Shown here piece after piece: positions 28,269 through 37,098 of a stretch of DNA of 49,330 nt. Under the pieces are notes generated by a model. The model was not told where the DNA came from. It worked only from the letters and a program-made list of their open reading frames with translations, and did no database searches. Each line of letters starts with the position of its first letter. Within the stretch, counting starts at the first letter, position 1. Origin of the DNA: Myxococcales bacterium (GTDB lineage: Bacteria; Myxococcota_A; Polyangia; Polyangiales; Polyangiaceae); assembly GCA_025351875.1 (NCBI GenBank), contig JANXVA010000005.1:1-49330 (forward strand), written 5' to 3'. A program made the translations under genes and the position numbers.

Positions 28269-29084
28269 TCACGCCCATGGCGGCCACGAAGCGAGGCGCT
28301 TGCCGACATCGGCCCAGGCCGGATAGTCCTGCGCGGCGACGAGGGCGCGGATCTGCGTCATGCGAGCGGCGAGGTCGGCGTGCGAGAGCGAGCCGTTGTG
28401 CACGCTCCAGGCGAGGAAAACGAGGAGAGTCTCGAGCGTGTCGAGCTTGCAGTATTCGACCACGCGAGCGCGCTCGCCCGCGAAGTAGTGCTCGTAGACC
28501 TCGCCCTCGAGGAAGCTCTTGCCCGGGAGGTCGAGGAGGTTGCACGTCGTGCCGAGGCCCGCGCGCGCGGATGCGCCGTAGCCGGAGAGCACGTCCATCA
28601 CGTCGACGTGGAGGTCGTGGTAGCGGTTTCCGTAGCTCGCGTTCTGCCGGTCGCCGCTGGTCCGATAGAAGCCCGGCGCCGCGATGCCGTGCTTCATCCC
28701 CCGGTAGCGAAGCACGGGTAAGTCGAACCCGCCGCCGTTCCAGGAGACGAGGCGCGGGCTCTGACGCGACGGAGCGGACGGGGTGAGGGGGGGGAACAGC
28801 TCGAAGAAGCCTTCGATGATGCTTCGCTCGTCGCGCGGATCGCTGCCGAGCGCACGCATCTCGATCGTGCCGGCCCCCGGGTCGAGCACGGTGACGCAGA
28901 TGCACACGATGCGGTGCCACGGCTGCTGCGGATATTTCTGCGCGCCCTTCGACTCTTCCTGGCGGCGACGCACCATCTCGAGCACCACCGCATGGTCATC
29001 ACCCTCGATGGCCATGACGCGGCGGCCAATCTCCGGATCAGGGATCGTTTCGATGTCGAAGGCGACGAGCGGACGGTCGAACAT
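28269..29084 (-). CDS. Predicted 3'-5' exonuclease (PolB-type DEDD exonuclease domain)
   Basis: MFDRPLVAFDIETIPDPEIGRR...SWNGGGFDLPVL...DVMDVLSGYGAS...YCKLDTLETLLVFL. Confidence 0.88.
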   Translation of the reverse strand: MFDRPLVAFDIETIPDPEIGRRVMAIEGDDHAVVLEMVRRRQEESKGAQKYPQQPWHRIVCICVTVLDPGAGTIEMRALGSDPRDERSIIEGFFELFPPLTPSAPSRQSPRLVSWNGGGFDLPVLRYRGMKHGIAAPGFYRTSGDRQNASYGNRYHDLHVDVMDVLSGYGASARAGLGTTCNLLDLPGKSFLEGEVYEHYFAGERARVVEYCKLDTLETLLVFLAWSVHNGSLSHADLAARMTQIRALVAAQDYPAWADVGKRLASWPPWA

Positions 29085-29121
29085 GGGGCCTCACCATCGA
29101 AGCTAGGTCCGCGCCGCCGCC

Positions 29122-29141
29122 CAATCGCTCGAGTGATTGGA
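29122..29141. promoter_or_regulatory. 20-bp near-perfect palindrome upstream of exonuclease gene
   Basis: CCAATC-g-CTCGAG-t-GATTGG; 38 nt upstream of ATG 29084. Confidence 0.45.
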
Positions 29142-29195
29142 CACCACTCCCGCGACAAAACGGCGAGGCGGCACGCGCGTATCGCGTCGAGCTCG

Positions 29196-30539
29196 CTACC
29201 GCGCGCGCGGCGGGGCCGCCGGGAGAGCCGCTGCGGCGATGACCGCGAGCGCCAGCACCACGGCGAGGAGCTGCGCGGCCGTACGATGCGCGGCCAGCGG
29301 ATCCGCCGCTCCCGCCGTCAGCGTCGACACGACGCCCACGCCGATGACGGCACCGAGGTAGCGCACCGTCGACGACACGCCTGCGGCCATTCCGCTCTTT
29401 GCGCGATCCACCGCGGCCATCGTCGCGGTCTGCACCGCCGGCGTCGAGAGTCCGATCCCCACGCCCAGCAGCACGAGGCCCGGGACGAGATCCCGCGCGC
29501 CCGTCGGCGTCTGCCACCCCACGTACGCCATGCCGAGCAGCGCCACCGTACCGCCGACGAGCGAAGCCCCTCGCGAGCCGAGACGTGCCACCAGCCGACT
29601 CCCCGAGAGCGAGCCTGCCACCATCGCCAGCGTGAGCGCGAGCAACGTGCGACCGCTCGTCCGCGCGTCGCCGCCGAACGCTCGCGAGAGCACCAGCGGT
29701 AGCTCGAACAGGAGCGCATACATCGCGAGGTTCTGCATGCCCACCACCGAGACTCCCGCCGCGAAGGCGCGGGTCCGGAACAGGGAGGGATCGATCACGG
29801 GATTCGAGGCTCGTTTCTCCCAACCGAAGAAGACGACGAGCACCACCACGGCCGCGCCCACCAGCGCCCACCGCTGCGAGCGCAGCCCGATCACCGCGAG
29901 CACGAGCCCCACTCCCAGCAGAACGCTCCCGAGCGCGTCGAAGCGCGGCAACGGGCGGCGCGGCTCCTTCACGCTCGAGCGCGCAAGCAGCATCGCGACG
30001 AGCACCGGAGGCGCGTTCGCCGCGAACAGGTAGGGCCAGCCGAGGCGCGCGACAATCTCGCCGCCGACGAGAGGACCGACCGCCGCCGCAAGCCCCATCA
30101 CCGCGCCGAACGCGCCAAACGCACGCGCCTGCCCCTTCTCCGGGACACGCGAGCGAACCAGCGCGAACGAGCTCGGCACCATGACGGCGCCGCCCGCGGC
30201 CATCAGGCCTCGCGAGAGCTCGAGCGGCAACAGGCTCCGTCCCGCGAAGCCGACGACCGCGCCCGCCGCGAACACGAGCTGCCCGAGGGCGAGCGCACGC
30301 CCGTGACCGATGCCGTCCCCGAGCTTGCCGCCCGGGCTCTGGAGCACGATCCCCACGAGCAGGTAGCTCGCGACCAGCGCCTGGGTCAGCACCTCGCTCG
30401 AGACCGAGAGGTCTCTCGCGATCGTCGGGATCGCCACCGCCAGCATCGTCGAGTTCAGCGGAACGAGCGCGACCGAGAGCACCAGCGCGGCGATCTCGCG
30501 TGTGGAGAGTGAGGGAGGCTCGGCGGACAGGTCGGACAA
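29196..30539 (-). CDS. MFS drug-efflux-like transporter
   Basis: 447 aa, many TM helices; LSTREIAALVLSVALVPLNSTMLAVAIPTIARDLSVS...VGIVLQSPGGKLGDGIGHGRAL; TTG start 6 nt after upstream stop. Confidence 0.9.
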   Translation of the reverse strand: MSDLSAEPPSLSTREIAALVLSVALVPLNSTMLAVAIPTIARDLSVSSEVLTQALVASYLLVGIVLQSPGGKLGDGIGHGRALALGQLVFAAGAVVGFAGRSLLPLELSRGLMAAGGAVMVPSSFALVRSRVPEKGQARAFGAFGAVMGLAAAVGPLVGGEIVARLGWPYLFAANAPPVLVAMLLARSSVKEPRRPLPRFDALGSVLLGVGLVLAVIGLRSQRWALVGAAVVVLVVFFGWEKRASNPVIDPSLFRTRAFAAGVSVVGMQNLAMYALLFELPLVLSRAFGGDARTSGRTLLALTLAMVAGSLSGSRLVARLGSRGASLVGGTVALLGMAYVGWQTPTGARDLVPGLVLLGVGIGLSTPAVQTATMAAVDRAKSGMAAGVSSTVRYLGAVIGVGVVSTLTAGAADPLAAHRTAAQLLAVVLALAVIAAAALPAAPPRAR

Positions 30540-30544
30540 GCGAG

Positions 30545-31360
30545 TCAGGTCGTCCGTGTGATCGCCCGCTGCTGCAGGAGGTAGAGCGCTTCACCCACGA
30601 ACGCGAACTCGAGATCGATCGGCGCGTTGGCGTGGCCCTCGCAGCGAAGCGCCAGCTGATGGAGCGCCGTCACCTCGTGGTCGCCCAGGCAGAGCTCGGA
30701 CGCGCGATGCGGCTCGACCGCGACCTCGTGCGTCCCGCCGCCTGCGCGGAGACGGATGGCGAGGTCCTTGTCGCCGGCGGCGCGCTCGATGATGCGCCCG
30801 TCACGTGTGACGCGGTAGCGGTCGGGCGTCACGAGGCCCGCGACCACCGCTTCGCCGAGCCCCCACGAGGCCTCGATCACGCGCTCATCCGCGCCCGTCA
30901 TCGGGTTCTTGGTGAAGAGAACGCCCGCCTTCTCCGCGTCGACGAGGCGCTGCACGACCACGCCCATTCGCGGCGTGGCGTCGAGGCCGAGCCGCTTGCG
31001 ATAGGCGATCGCCGACGGCGCATGGGCCGACTCGTGCACCTTCTTGATCGCCGCCACGAGCGTCTGCGCGCACACCACGCCGAGCACCGTGGCGTGCTGT
31101 CCGGCGAAGCTCGCCGACGCGCCGTCTTCGCCGATGGCGGAGGAGCGAACCGCGACCGAGCCGCCGAGGGCCGCGAAGGCCTCCGCGACGTGGCGCACGG
31201 ACGAATGGGCAGGATCGTGAGCGATCGCATCCACGTGCGCGTGGGCGAGCGCGAACCCCGGCGGCACCGGGAGGCCAGCGCGCAGGGCCGCCCCGAGCTG
31301 CGCGGCCTTGCCGCCGTGCTCGCCGTCGTGGAGCACCTTTGCCAGCTCGGTTGCCGTCAT
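30545..31360 (-). CDS. Stand-alone PEP/pyruvate-binding ATP-grasp domain (PPDK N-type)
   Basis: GGKAAQLGAALRAGLPVPPGFAL...VAVRSSAIGEDGASASFAGQHAT...AGVLFTKNPMTG...IDLEFAFVGEALYLLQQRAIT. Confidence 0.93.
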   Translation of the reverse strand: MTATELAKVLHDGEHGGKAAQLGAALRAGLPVPPGFALAHAHVDAIAHDPAHSSVRHVAEAFAALGGSVAVRSSAIGEDGASASFAGQHATVLGVVCAQTLVAAIKKVHESAHAPSAIAYRKRLGLDATPRMGVVVQRLVDAEKAGVLFTKNPMTGADERVIEASWGLGEAVVAGLVTPDRYRVTRDGRIIERAAGDKDLAIRLRAGGGTHEVAVEPHRASELCLGDHEVTALHQLALRCEGHANAPIDLEFAFVGEALYLLQQRAITRTT

Positions 31361-33057
31361 TCGAGGATCGTCACCACGCCGCTCGTTCCGTCGACGCGCA
31401 CGCGCGCGCCGTCCTTCACGAGCTGCGTCGCCTCGCGGGTCCCGACCACGCCGGGGATGCCGTACTCACGCGACACGATCGCCGCATGACAGAGCTGACC
31501 TCCGCGATCGGTGACGATCGCGCCGAGCAGCGGCAGCACGACGTTGAAGTAGGGTGATGTCGAGCGCGTGACGAGGACGTCGCCGCGCTCGATCCGCCCG
31601 AAGTCGTTCTCCGTCTCCACGAGCCGCGCCGTTCCCTCGTAGGTGCCCGGGCTGACCGGCAGTCCCTTCACGGACACCTTCGTGCGCTCCAGCTCGGGCT
31701 CGCCGAAGAGACAGCCCAGGAAGGCAACGATCGCGCGCTGCCCGCGGCGTGCGTCTTCCGGGAACCACTCGACCGGCGGCGGGCCGGACGGCGGCGCGCC
31801 GAGCCACTGCGGCAGCCCCGGGTCGTTCACCGAGCGCGTCGCGCGAAAGTGAGCCCGTCGTTTCAGCTCCTCGAGTGTCGGACCGTCCTTGCCTCGAAGC
31901 AGGGCGACGAGCTCGTCGTAGCTTCCGTCCGCGGCGAGCTCGGGGTCGTCGATGGCTCCGCTCTTCACGAGGCGCCGGCCGACCTCGAGGAGCGCGCGCC
32001 GCGCCAGGCCGATCGCCCAGCTGTCGGAGTAATGGCCGCGCTCGTCGCGGAGGCGGTTGATCGCTCGCGCCTCCTCGAGCAGGCCGTCGAACGCCGCACG
32101 GTGCTCTTCCGGGATCTCGCCTCGGAGCTTTGCGATGCGCGCGGCCGAGCCGTCGTCCGCCGCGCGCGGCCCCTCCACCGCGACGCGGATCGCCCGCACC
32201 AGCACGCTCGGCAGCTCGATCGCGGTCTTCACGCACACGTCGTACCCGAGCGACCGAAAGCTCACGACCTCGAGGTACGCGCGCATGGCTTCGCCGACGC
32301 TGCCGTCGTGCGTGCGGAGCCGATCGACGATGGTGGCGGCGTCCTCGGCCCCGGCGACGAGCGCGGTAGCCGCCTCATCGGTGCGGATCGCCTTCGCAAG
32401 CACAAGGAGCTCCGCGGTCGCGACCCCGAGCGAGATCTGGCTCGACCCACGGAGCACCTGGAGGACCTCGCCGGGCGACTTGCCGGTCCAGCCGTTCACG
32501 TGGGCGAGCAGATCGCCGATGGGCAGGCTGGAGCTGATCGTGAAGTTGTGATGCTGCGTGACCATGTCGCGCACGCGATCCCGGCAGACCAACAGGTGCT
32601 CGATGAGCGCGTCGTCCGAGAGCGCACCGGGGGAGACGGCCTGGATCTCGCGGTGCCGCTTGTCGGAGGCCGGCCGCACCTGCTCGTCCCACGTCTTCAG
32701 ATCGAGCCGCCACTGCTTCTTCTCGAAGGCCTCGCGCGAGGCGCGCACGCGCGCACGCATCTTCGGCACGAGGCGCGTGAGGAGCTGGAAGATGATCTTC
32801 GGCGGCGGGCCCTTCGCGCCGACCGGCGCCCCGAAAGGCCGAGCCTGCATGAACGCGAAGTCGTTCACGAAGCAGGGCTCGATGCGGTCGAGCATGACGC
32901 CGAAGCGCGCGGTCGACGCGGAGAAGCCGACGCCGAATCCTTCGACATACGGCTGCTGCATGAAGCGCGCGAGCGGCCGCGTGAAATGCGTGGTCTCGAG
33001 CTCCCAGGCTCCCGGGCCGGGTGGCTGAAAGGCAGGCAGCGCTTCTTCGTGTTTCAT
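31357..33057 (-). CDS. PEP-utilizing enzyme: central domain plus swivelling phosphohistidine domain
   Basis: C-terminus KGLPVSPGTYEGTARLV...GDVLVTRSTSPYFNVVLPLLGAIVTDRGGQLCHAAIVSREYGIPGVVGT...DGTSGVVTIL. Confidence 0.9.
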   Translation of the reverse strand: MKHEEALPAFQPPGPGAWELETTHFTRPLARFMQQPYVEGFGVGFSASTARFGVMLDRIEPCFVNDFAFMQARPFGAPVGAKGPPPKIIFQLLTRLVPKMRARVRASREAFEKKQWRLDLKTWDEQVRPASDKRHREIQAVSPGALSDDALIEHLLVCRDRVRDMVTQHHNFTISSSLPIGDLLAHVNGWTGKSPGEVLQVLRGSSQISLGVATAELLVLAKAIRTDEAATALVAGAEDAATIVDRLRTHDGSVGEAMRAYLEVVSFRSLGYDVCVKTAIELPSVLVRAIRVAVEGPRAADDGSAARIAKLRGEIPEEHRAAFDGLLEEARAINRLRDERGHYSDSWAIGLARRALLEVGRRLVKSGAIDDPELAADGSYDELVALLRGKDGPTLEELKRRAHFRATRSVNDPGLPQWLGAPPSGPPPVEWFPEDARRGQRAIVAFLGCLFGEPELERTKVSVKGLPVSPGTYEGTARLVETENDFGRIERGDVLVTRSTSPYFNVVLPLLGAIVTDRGGQLCHAAIVSREYGIPGVVGTREATQLVKDGARVRVDGTSGVVTILE

Positions 33058-33127
33058 GGGTGCCTTCGTTTCGTATCTTGTTCGTCACGCCCCGAGAAGG
33101 CCCGCCGGGCTGATAGCGTCTGTTCCC

Positions 33128-33928
33128 ATGGCGACCACGAGCGAGGACCACGCAAACCGCATCGCGCGCGAGGGATGGACGATCGTGGAGGACGCGATCG
33201 CTCCCGAGCTCGTCGATCGCCTGGTCGCCGCGATTGATCAGCTCCACGCCGAGCTCGCGGTCTCGCCTGCGGCGAACATCTTCGAGGGGCTCCACACGCT
33301 GCGCGTCTACAACCTGCTCGCGCGCGGGAAGGTCTTCGAGGAGGTGCCCGTCCACGAGCGCGTGTTGCCGATCGTGGAGAGCGTGCTCGACCGCGGTTGT
33401 CTCGTCTCGTCGCTCTCGTCGATCACGATTCTCGCCGGCGAGACCGCGCAGCCGATCCACGCCGACGACCAGCTGATCCCGCTGCCGAAGCCGCACGTTC
33501 CGCTGGTCTGCAACTCGATGTGGGCGCTCACCGACTTCACGGAGGAGAACGGCGCCACGCTCCTCGTGCCGGGCACGCATACCAGCGATCGCTCGCCGAA
33601 TTTCGGCGAGGCGTACGAGACGATCCCCGCGGTCATGAAGAAGGGGAGCGTGCTCGTGTGGAACGGGAGCCTCTGGCACGGCGGCGGTGCCAACCGCACG
33701 ACCGAGCGGCGCGTCGGTCTCGCGATGAACTACTGCGTCGGCTGGATGAGGCAGCAGGAGAACCAGCAGCTCGGCATCCCGCTCGAGATCGCGAAGGGGT
33801 TCGGGCCTAAGCTGCGGAAGCTCGTCGGCTACGGCTTGTACATGCGCCTGCTCGGGCACGTCGACAAGTGCAGCCCCGTGGATCTCCTCGACGGTACCGG
33901 GCCGAGGCGCGTCGTCGGCGAGGTCTGA
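33128..33928 (+). CDS. Phytanoyl-CoA dioxygenase family (Fe/2OG) protein
   Basis: ATG 33128: MATTSEDHANRIAREGWTIVEDAI...QPIHADDQLIPLP...GATLLVPGTHTSDR...LVWNGSLWHGGGANRT. Confidence 0.88.
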   Translation: MATTSEDHANRIAREGWTIVEDAIAPELVDRLVAAIDQLHAELAVSPAANIFEGLHTLRVYNLLARGKVFEEVPVHERVLPIVESVLDRGCLVSSLSSITILAGETAQPIHADDQLIPLPKPHVPLVCNSMWALTDFTEENGATLLVPGTHTSDRSPNFGEAYETIPAVMKKGSVLVWNGSLWHGGGANRTTERRVGLAMNYCVGWMRQQENQQLGIPLEIAKGFGPKLRKLVGYGLYMRLLGHVDKCSPVDLLDGTGPRRVVGEV

Positions 33929-33930
33929 GC

Positions 33931-33952
33931 GAGAGCCCGTCCGGGGTCTCTC
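33931..33952. terminator. Hairpin between convergent genes
   Basis: GAGAG-CCC-GTCC-GGG-GT-CTCTC. Confidence 0.45.
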
Positions 33953-34290
33953 AGTACTGACAGCAGCGGAAGCCGATGTCGGCGAGCGGATCGGGATCCA
34001 TGGCGGCTGGCATGCGCGCGACGCTCCGGCCGGATGCGCACGTCTGGCCCAACGCGGAGTCGGCCCAGGAGCCGCCGCGCACGCGGCAGTTTGCCGTCGC
34101 CGTCGTTCCGTCGCACGAGTCCTCCCACTCCGCGACGTTGCCGCTCATCTGGTAGACGCCGGTGGAGCCGCCCTGGCAGGCCTGATGGGCGGCCGTCGAG
34201 ATCAGCATAAGGGAACGTCCGCACGCCTTGGGCCGAGCACGCGTTGTACCAGGCGCTCTTCTCTTGGTCCGCGGCCGACGCAGTCGACAT
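33951..34290 (-). pseudogene. Formylglycine-generating-enzyme (SUMF1/FGE-sulfatase) domain remnant, frameshifted
   Basis: Frame 1: STASAADQEKSAWYNACSAQGVRTFPY; frame 2: AAHQACQGGSTGVYQMSGNVAEWEDSCDG...CRVRGGSWADS...DIGFRCC; shift near 34200. Confidence 0.7.
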
Positions 34291-34557
34291 CGTGGACCGG
34301 AAGGCCGAGGTTGAACGCGAGCGTCGTGGCCGCCGCCGCGCCGGCCTGCGCGGGAGGACTCGTCGCCGGCGGCCACGCGCCGCGCGGAAAGAACGTCGTG
34401 TTCGCGGTCAGACACGACCCGACCTGCGTGTTCACCGGCAGTCCTTCACGGACTGGATGTCCCCGGGCTTGATGAACGCATCGAGGTTCTGACCGCTCTC
34501 GGCTCGCGCGAACGGGGCGGGACTCTAGCGCCGTTCCAGCGACGGTCACGTCGGGCG

Positions 34558-35775
34558 TCAGCGCGCGGACTCCGCCTCGCCGATGACGTCGCTCATGAAG
34601 TGCACGAGCGCCCACTGGTCCGCGACGGACGGCTCCTTCAGCTCGACGTGCTCGATGGCCTGGCTCACGAGGACCGTGCGCAGCGACGCGGAAGGGACGT
34701 CCTTCGCGAGCCACATCGTCTCGGTCGCCGGGATGACCGTGTCTCCTGCACCGTGCAGCAAGTAGACGTGCGCGCGCAGGCCGGAGAGTCGCTCGTGCGG
34801 AGAGACCGCTTTCATGTCGGTCGTGCGACGCGCGATCATCGCCAGGATCTCGGGGCGGAGCGAGCTGATGTCCGGGCTGAACAGGACGTCCATCTTCGCC
34901 TTCGACGCGGGGGAGAGGCCCTTCGCCGTCTCGCGGGCCGCGTCGCGCTTCTCGTGCAGCCATGAGCGGAGCGCATCGCGCGCGACAGGCACGTCCTCGG
35001 GAGGGAAGAAGTCCTCGGCGTGCGTGTAGACGAGCACCGTCGCGCCGTATCCGTGCGCCCGCAGCTTCTTCGTCGCGCCGGTGACCTCCTCGATCGCATC
35101 GTTCGCGAAGAAGCCAGACACGCGACCGAGGTCATCGTGCGCGCCGATCGCCACGACGAACGCGACCTCGTCTCGGAAGCGCGGGTCGGCCGCCGTGAGC
35201 AGCGACACGCCTCCGCCGAAGCTCGTCCCCATCAGCCCGACCTTCGACGAGCCGCCCGTGCGCGCACGTAGCGCGCGGAGCGATGCGCCCACGGTCTCGA
35301 TGGAGCGCGCCGACACGGCGTAGTCGGCGAGCTCGTCGACCTGCGGCGTGAGGACGACCATGCCCGCGCTCACCACCGACTTCGCGAACCGCTGAAGGCG
35401 CGGCTCCTCGATGCCGAGGTACTGCACGCCGTGCACGAGCACGACGGCCGGGACGTCCTTCGGGGTGGCGCCCGGCGGCGAGAACATCCGCGCCTTCACG
35501 GTGCGCGCGGGTCCGGCGGGCGACGCCGGGACGTCGATGGTGAGGAGCTCCTCCGTGACCTGCGGCTTCGCCTTCGGGTCGGAGAAGGCCATGAGCAGTG
35601 TCGTCGCGCGGGCGTGATGCGCCGCCGGGCGCGCGAGGAAGAGCGCGAGCACCGCCATGACGAAGAACGACATCCGCGCACGTCGCCGCCTGGCCTGGTG
35701 GCGCGTGCGCTCCTCGACCTTCGTTCGTTCGCGGGTGGGCTCGGGCGCCTCGGTGGCCGTCACTGCATCTTCCAT
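34558..35775 (-). CDS. Membrane-anchored alpha/beta hydrolase (dienelactone-hydrolase-like)
   Basis: TM MSFFVMAVLALFLARPA; VVLVHGVQYLG; GLMGTSFGGGVSLL; HGAGDTVIP; IEHVEL. Confidence 0.8.
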   Translation of the reverse strand: MEDAVTATEAPEPTRERTKVEERTRHQARRRRARMSFFVMAVLALFLARPAAHHARATTLLMAFSDPKAKPQVTEELLTIDVPASPAGPARTVKARMFSPPGATPKDVPAVVLVHGVQYLGIEEPRLQRFAKSVVSAGMVVLTPQVDELADYAVSARSIETVGASLRALRARTGGSSKVGLMGTSFGGGVSLLTAADPRFRDEVAFVVAIGAHDDLGRVSGFFANDAIEEVTGATKKLRAHGYGATVLVYTHAEDFFPPEDVPVARDALRSWLHEKRDAARETAKGLSPASKAKMDVLFSPDISSLRPEILAMIARRTTDMKAVSPHERLSGLRAHVYLLHGAGDTVIPATETMWLAKDVPSASLRTVLVSQAIEHVELKEPSVADQWALVHFMSDVIGEAESAR

Positions 35776-35846
35776 AACGTAAGGACGCTCGGCGCGCGAA
35801 ACCGCACGTCCAGGACCGGTGAAACGTTGTAATTCTTTGTCACGAC

Positions 35847-37046
35847 TTGCGAGAGATCCTGCACATCGACATGGACGCGTTCTTCGCCTCCGTGGAGCAG
35901 CGCGACGATCCGCGCCTGCGGGGCAAGCCAGTGCTCGTCGGCGGCGCGTCTCGTCGCGGTGTCGTCGCTGCCGCTTCGTACGAGGCGCGCGTCTTCGGAT
36001 GCAAGTCCGCCATGCCGATGCACGAGGCGCTCCGTCGCTGCCCCCAGGCGATCGTCGTTTCGCCGACGCGCGGTCGCTACGAGGAGGTGAGCTCGCAGGT
36101 CTTCGAGATCTTCAACCGGTACACGCCGCTCGTGGAAGGGCTCTCGCTCGACGAGGCCTTCCTCGACGTCACGGCAAGCCGCTCGCTCTTCGGGGACGGC
36201 GAGACCATCGCGCGTGCGATCCGCAAGGAGGTCTTCGACGTCACCGGCCTCACGTGCTCTGCGGGCGTCGCCTCGTCCAAGTTCGCCGCGAAGATCGCGA
36301 GCGACGTCAACAAGCCCGACGGCCTCACCCTCGTCGGCCCCGACGTCGCCGCTTTCCTCGCGCCCCTCCCGCTCGAGCGCATGTGGGGCATCGGCCCGAA
36401 GACCGCGCCGACGCTGCGGCGGCTCGGATACGCCACGCTCGGCGATCTCGCCCGCGCGGATGCCGCTGCGCTCGAGCGCGTCCTCGGCGGCTGGGCAGCG
36501 GAGGTCCGCGAGCTCGCGCGCGGCATCGACGTTCGCGAGGTCGAGCCCGATCGTGAGGCGAAATCGATAGGTGCAGAATGCACCTATGAGGAGGACCTCA
36601 CGACCAAGGAGGCGATCGGTCGCACGCTCCTCGCGCACGCTGCCCGCGTCGCCGAGCGGCTCACCGAGGCGGGCCTCACCGCCGGGGCCGTCGTCGTGAA
36701 GCTCAAGTACGCGGACTTCACGCTGCTCACGCGCCGCAAGACGCTCCGCGAGCCGGCGAGCGACACGACGACCCTCCATGACACGACGCTCGAGCTCCTC
36801 GAGCGCTTCCCCCTCGACGGCGCGCGCATCCGACTCACGGGTGTGTCCGCTCAGGACATCGGTCCCGGCGCGGTTCAGCCGACCCTCTTCCCCGATCGCG
36901 CCGCCGAGCGCCGCCGCGGGCTCGAGTCCATCCTCCTGGACGCGAAAGGCCGCTTCGGCGGTCAGCCCATCACGTTCGCCACCCTCCTCGAGGACACGGC
37001 CGACAAGGCCGATCCGACGGGCACGACCTCGCGCCGTCGCCGCTGA
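35847..37046 (+). CDS. dinB: DNA polymerase IV
   Basis: TTG start: REILHIDMDAFFASVEQRDDPRLRGKPVLVGG...YTPLVEGLSLDEAFLDVT...GVASSKFAAKIASDVNKPDGL...KSIGAECTYEEDL. Confidence 0.95.
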   Translation: MREILHIDMDAFFASVEQRDDPRLRGKPVLVGGASRRGVVAAASYEARVFGCKSAMPMHEALRRCPQAIVVSPTRGRYEEVSSQVFEIFNRYTPLVEGLSLDEAFLDVTASRSLFGDGETIARAIRKEVFDVTGLTCSAGVASSKFAAKIASDVNKPDGLTLVGPDVAAFLAPLPLERMWGIGPKTAPTLRRLGYATLGDLARADAAALERVLGGWAAEVRELARGIDVREVEPDREAKSIGAECTYEEDLTTKEAIGRTLLAHAARVAERLTEAGLTAGAVVVKLKYADFTLLTRRKTLREPASDTTTLHDTTLELLERFPLDGARIRLTGVSAQDIGPGAVQPTLFPDRAAERRRGLESILLDAKGRFGGQPITFATLLEDTADKADPTGTTSRRRR

Positions 37047-37098
37047 AGAGCGCGCAAAGCTGGGCGGGGAGGGGCGGTCCGGAATAAGATCCCCGTCG

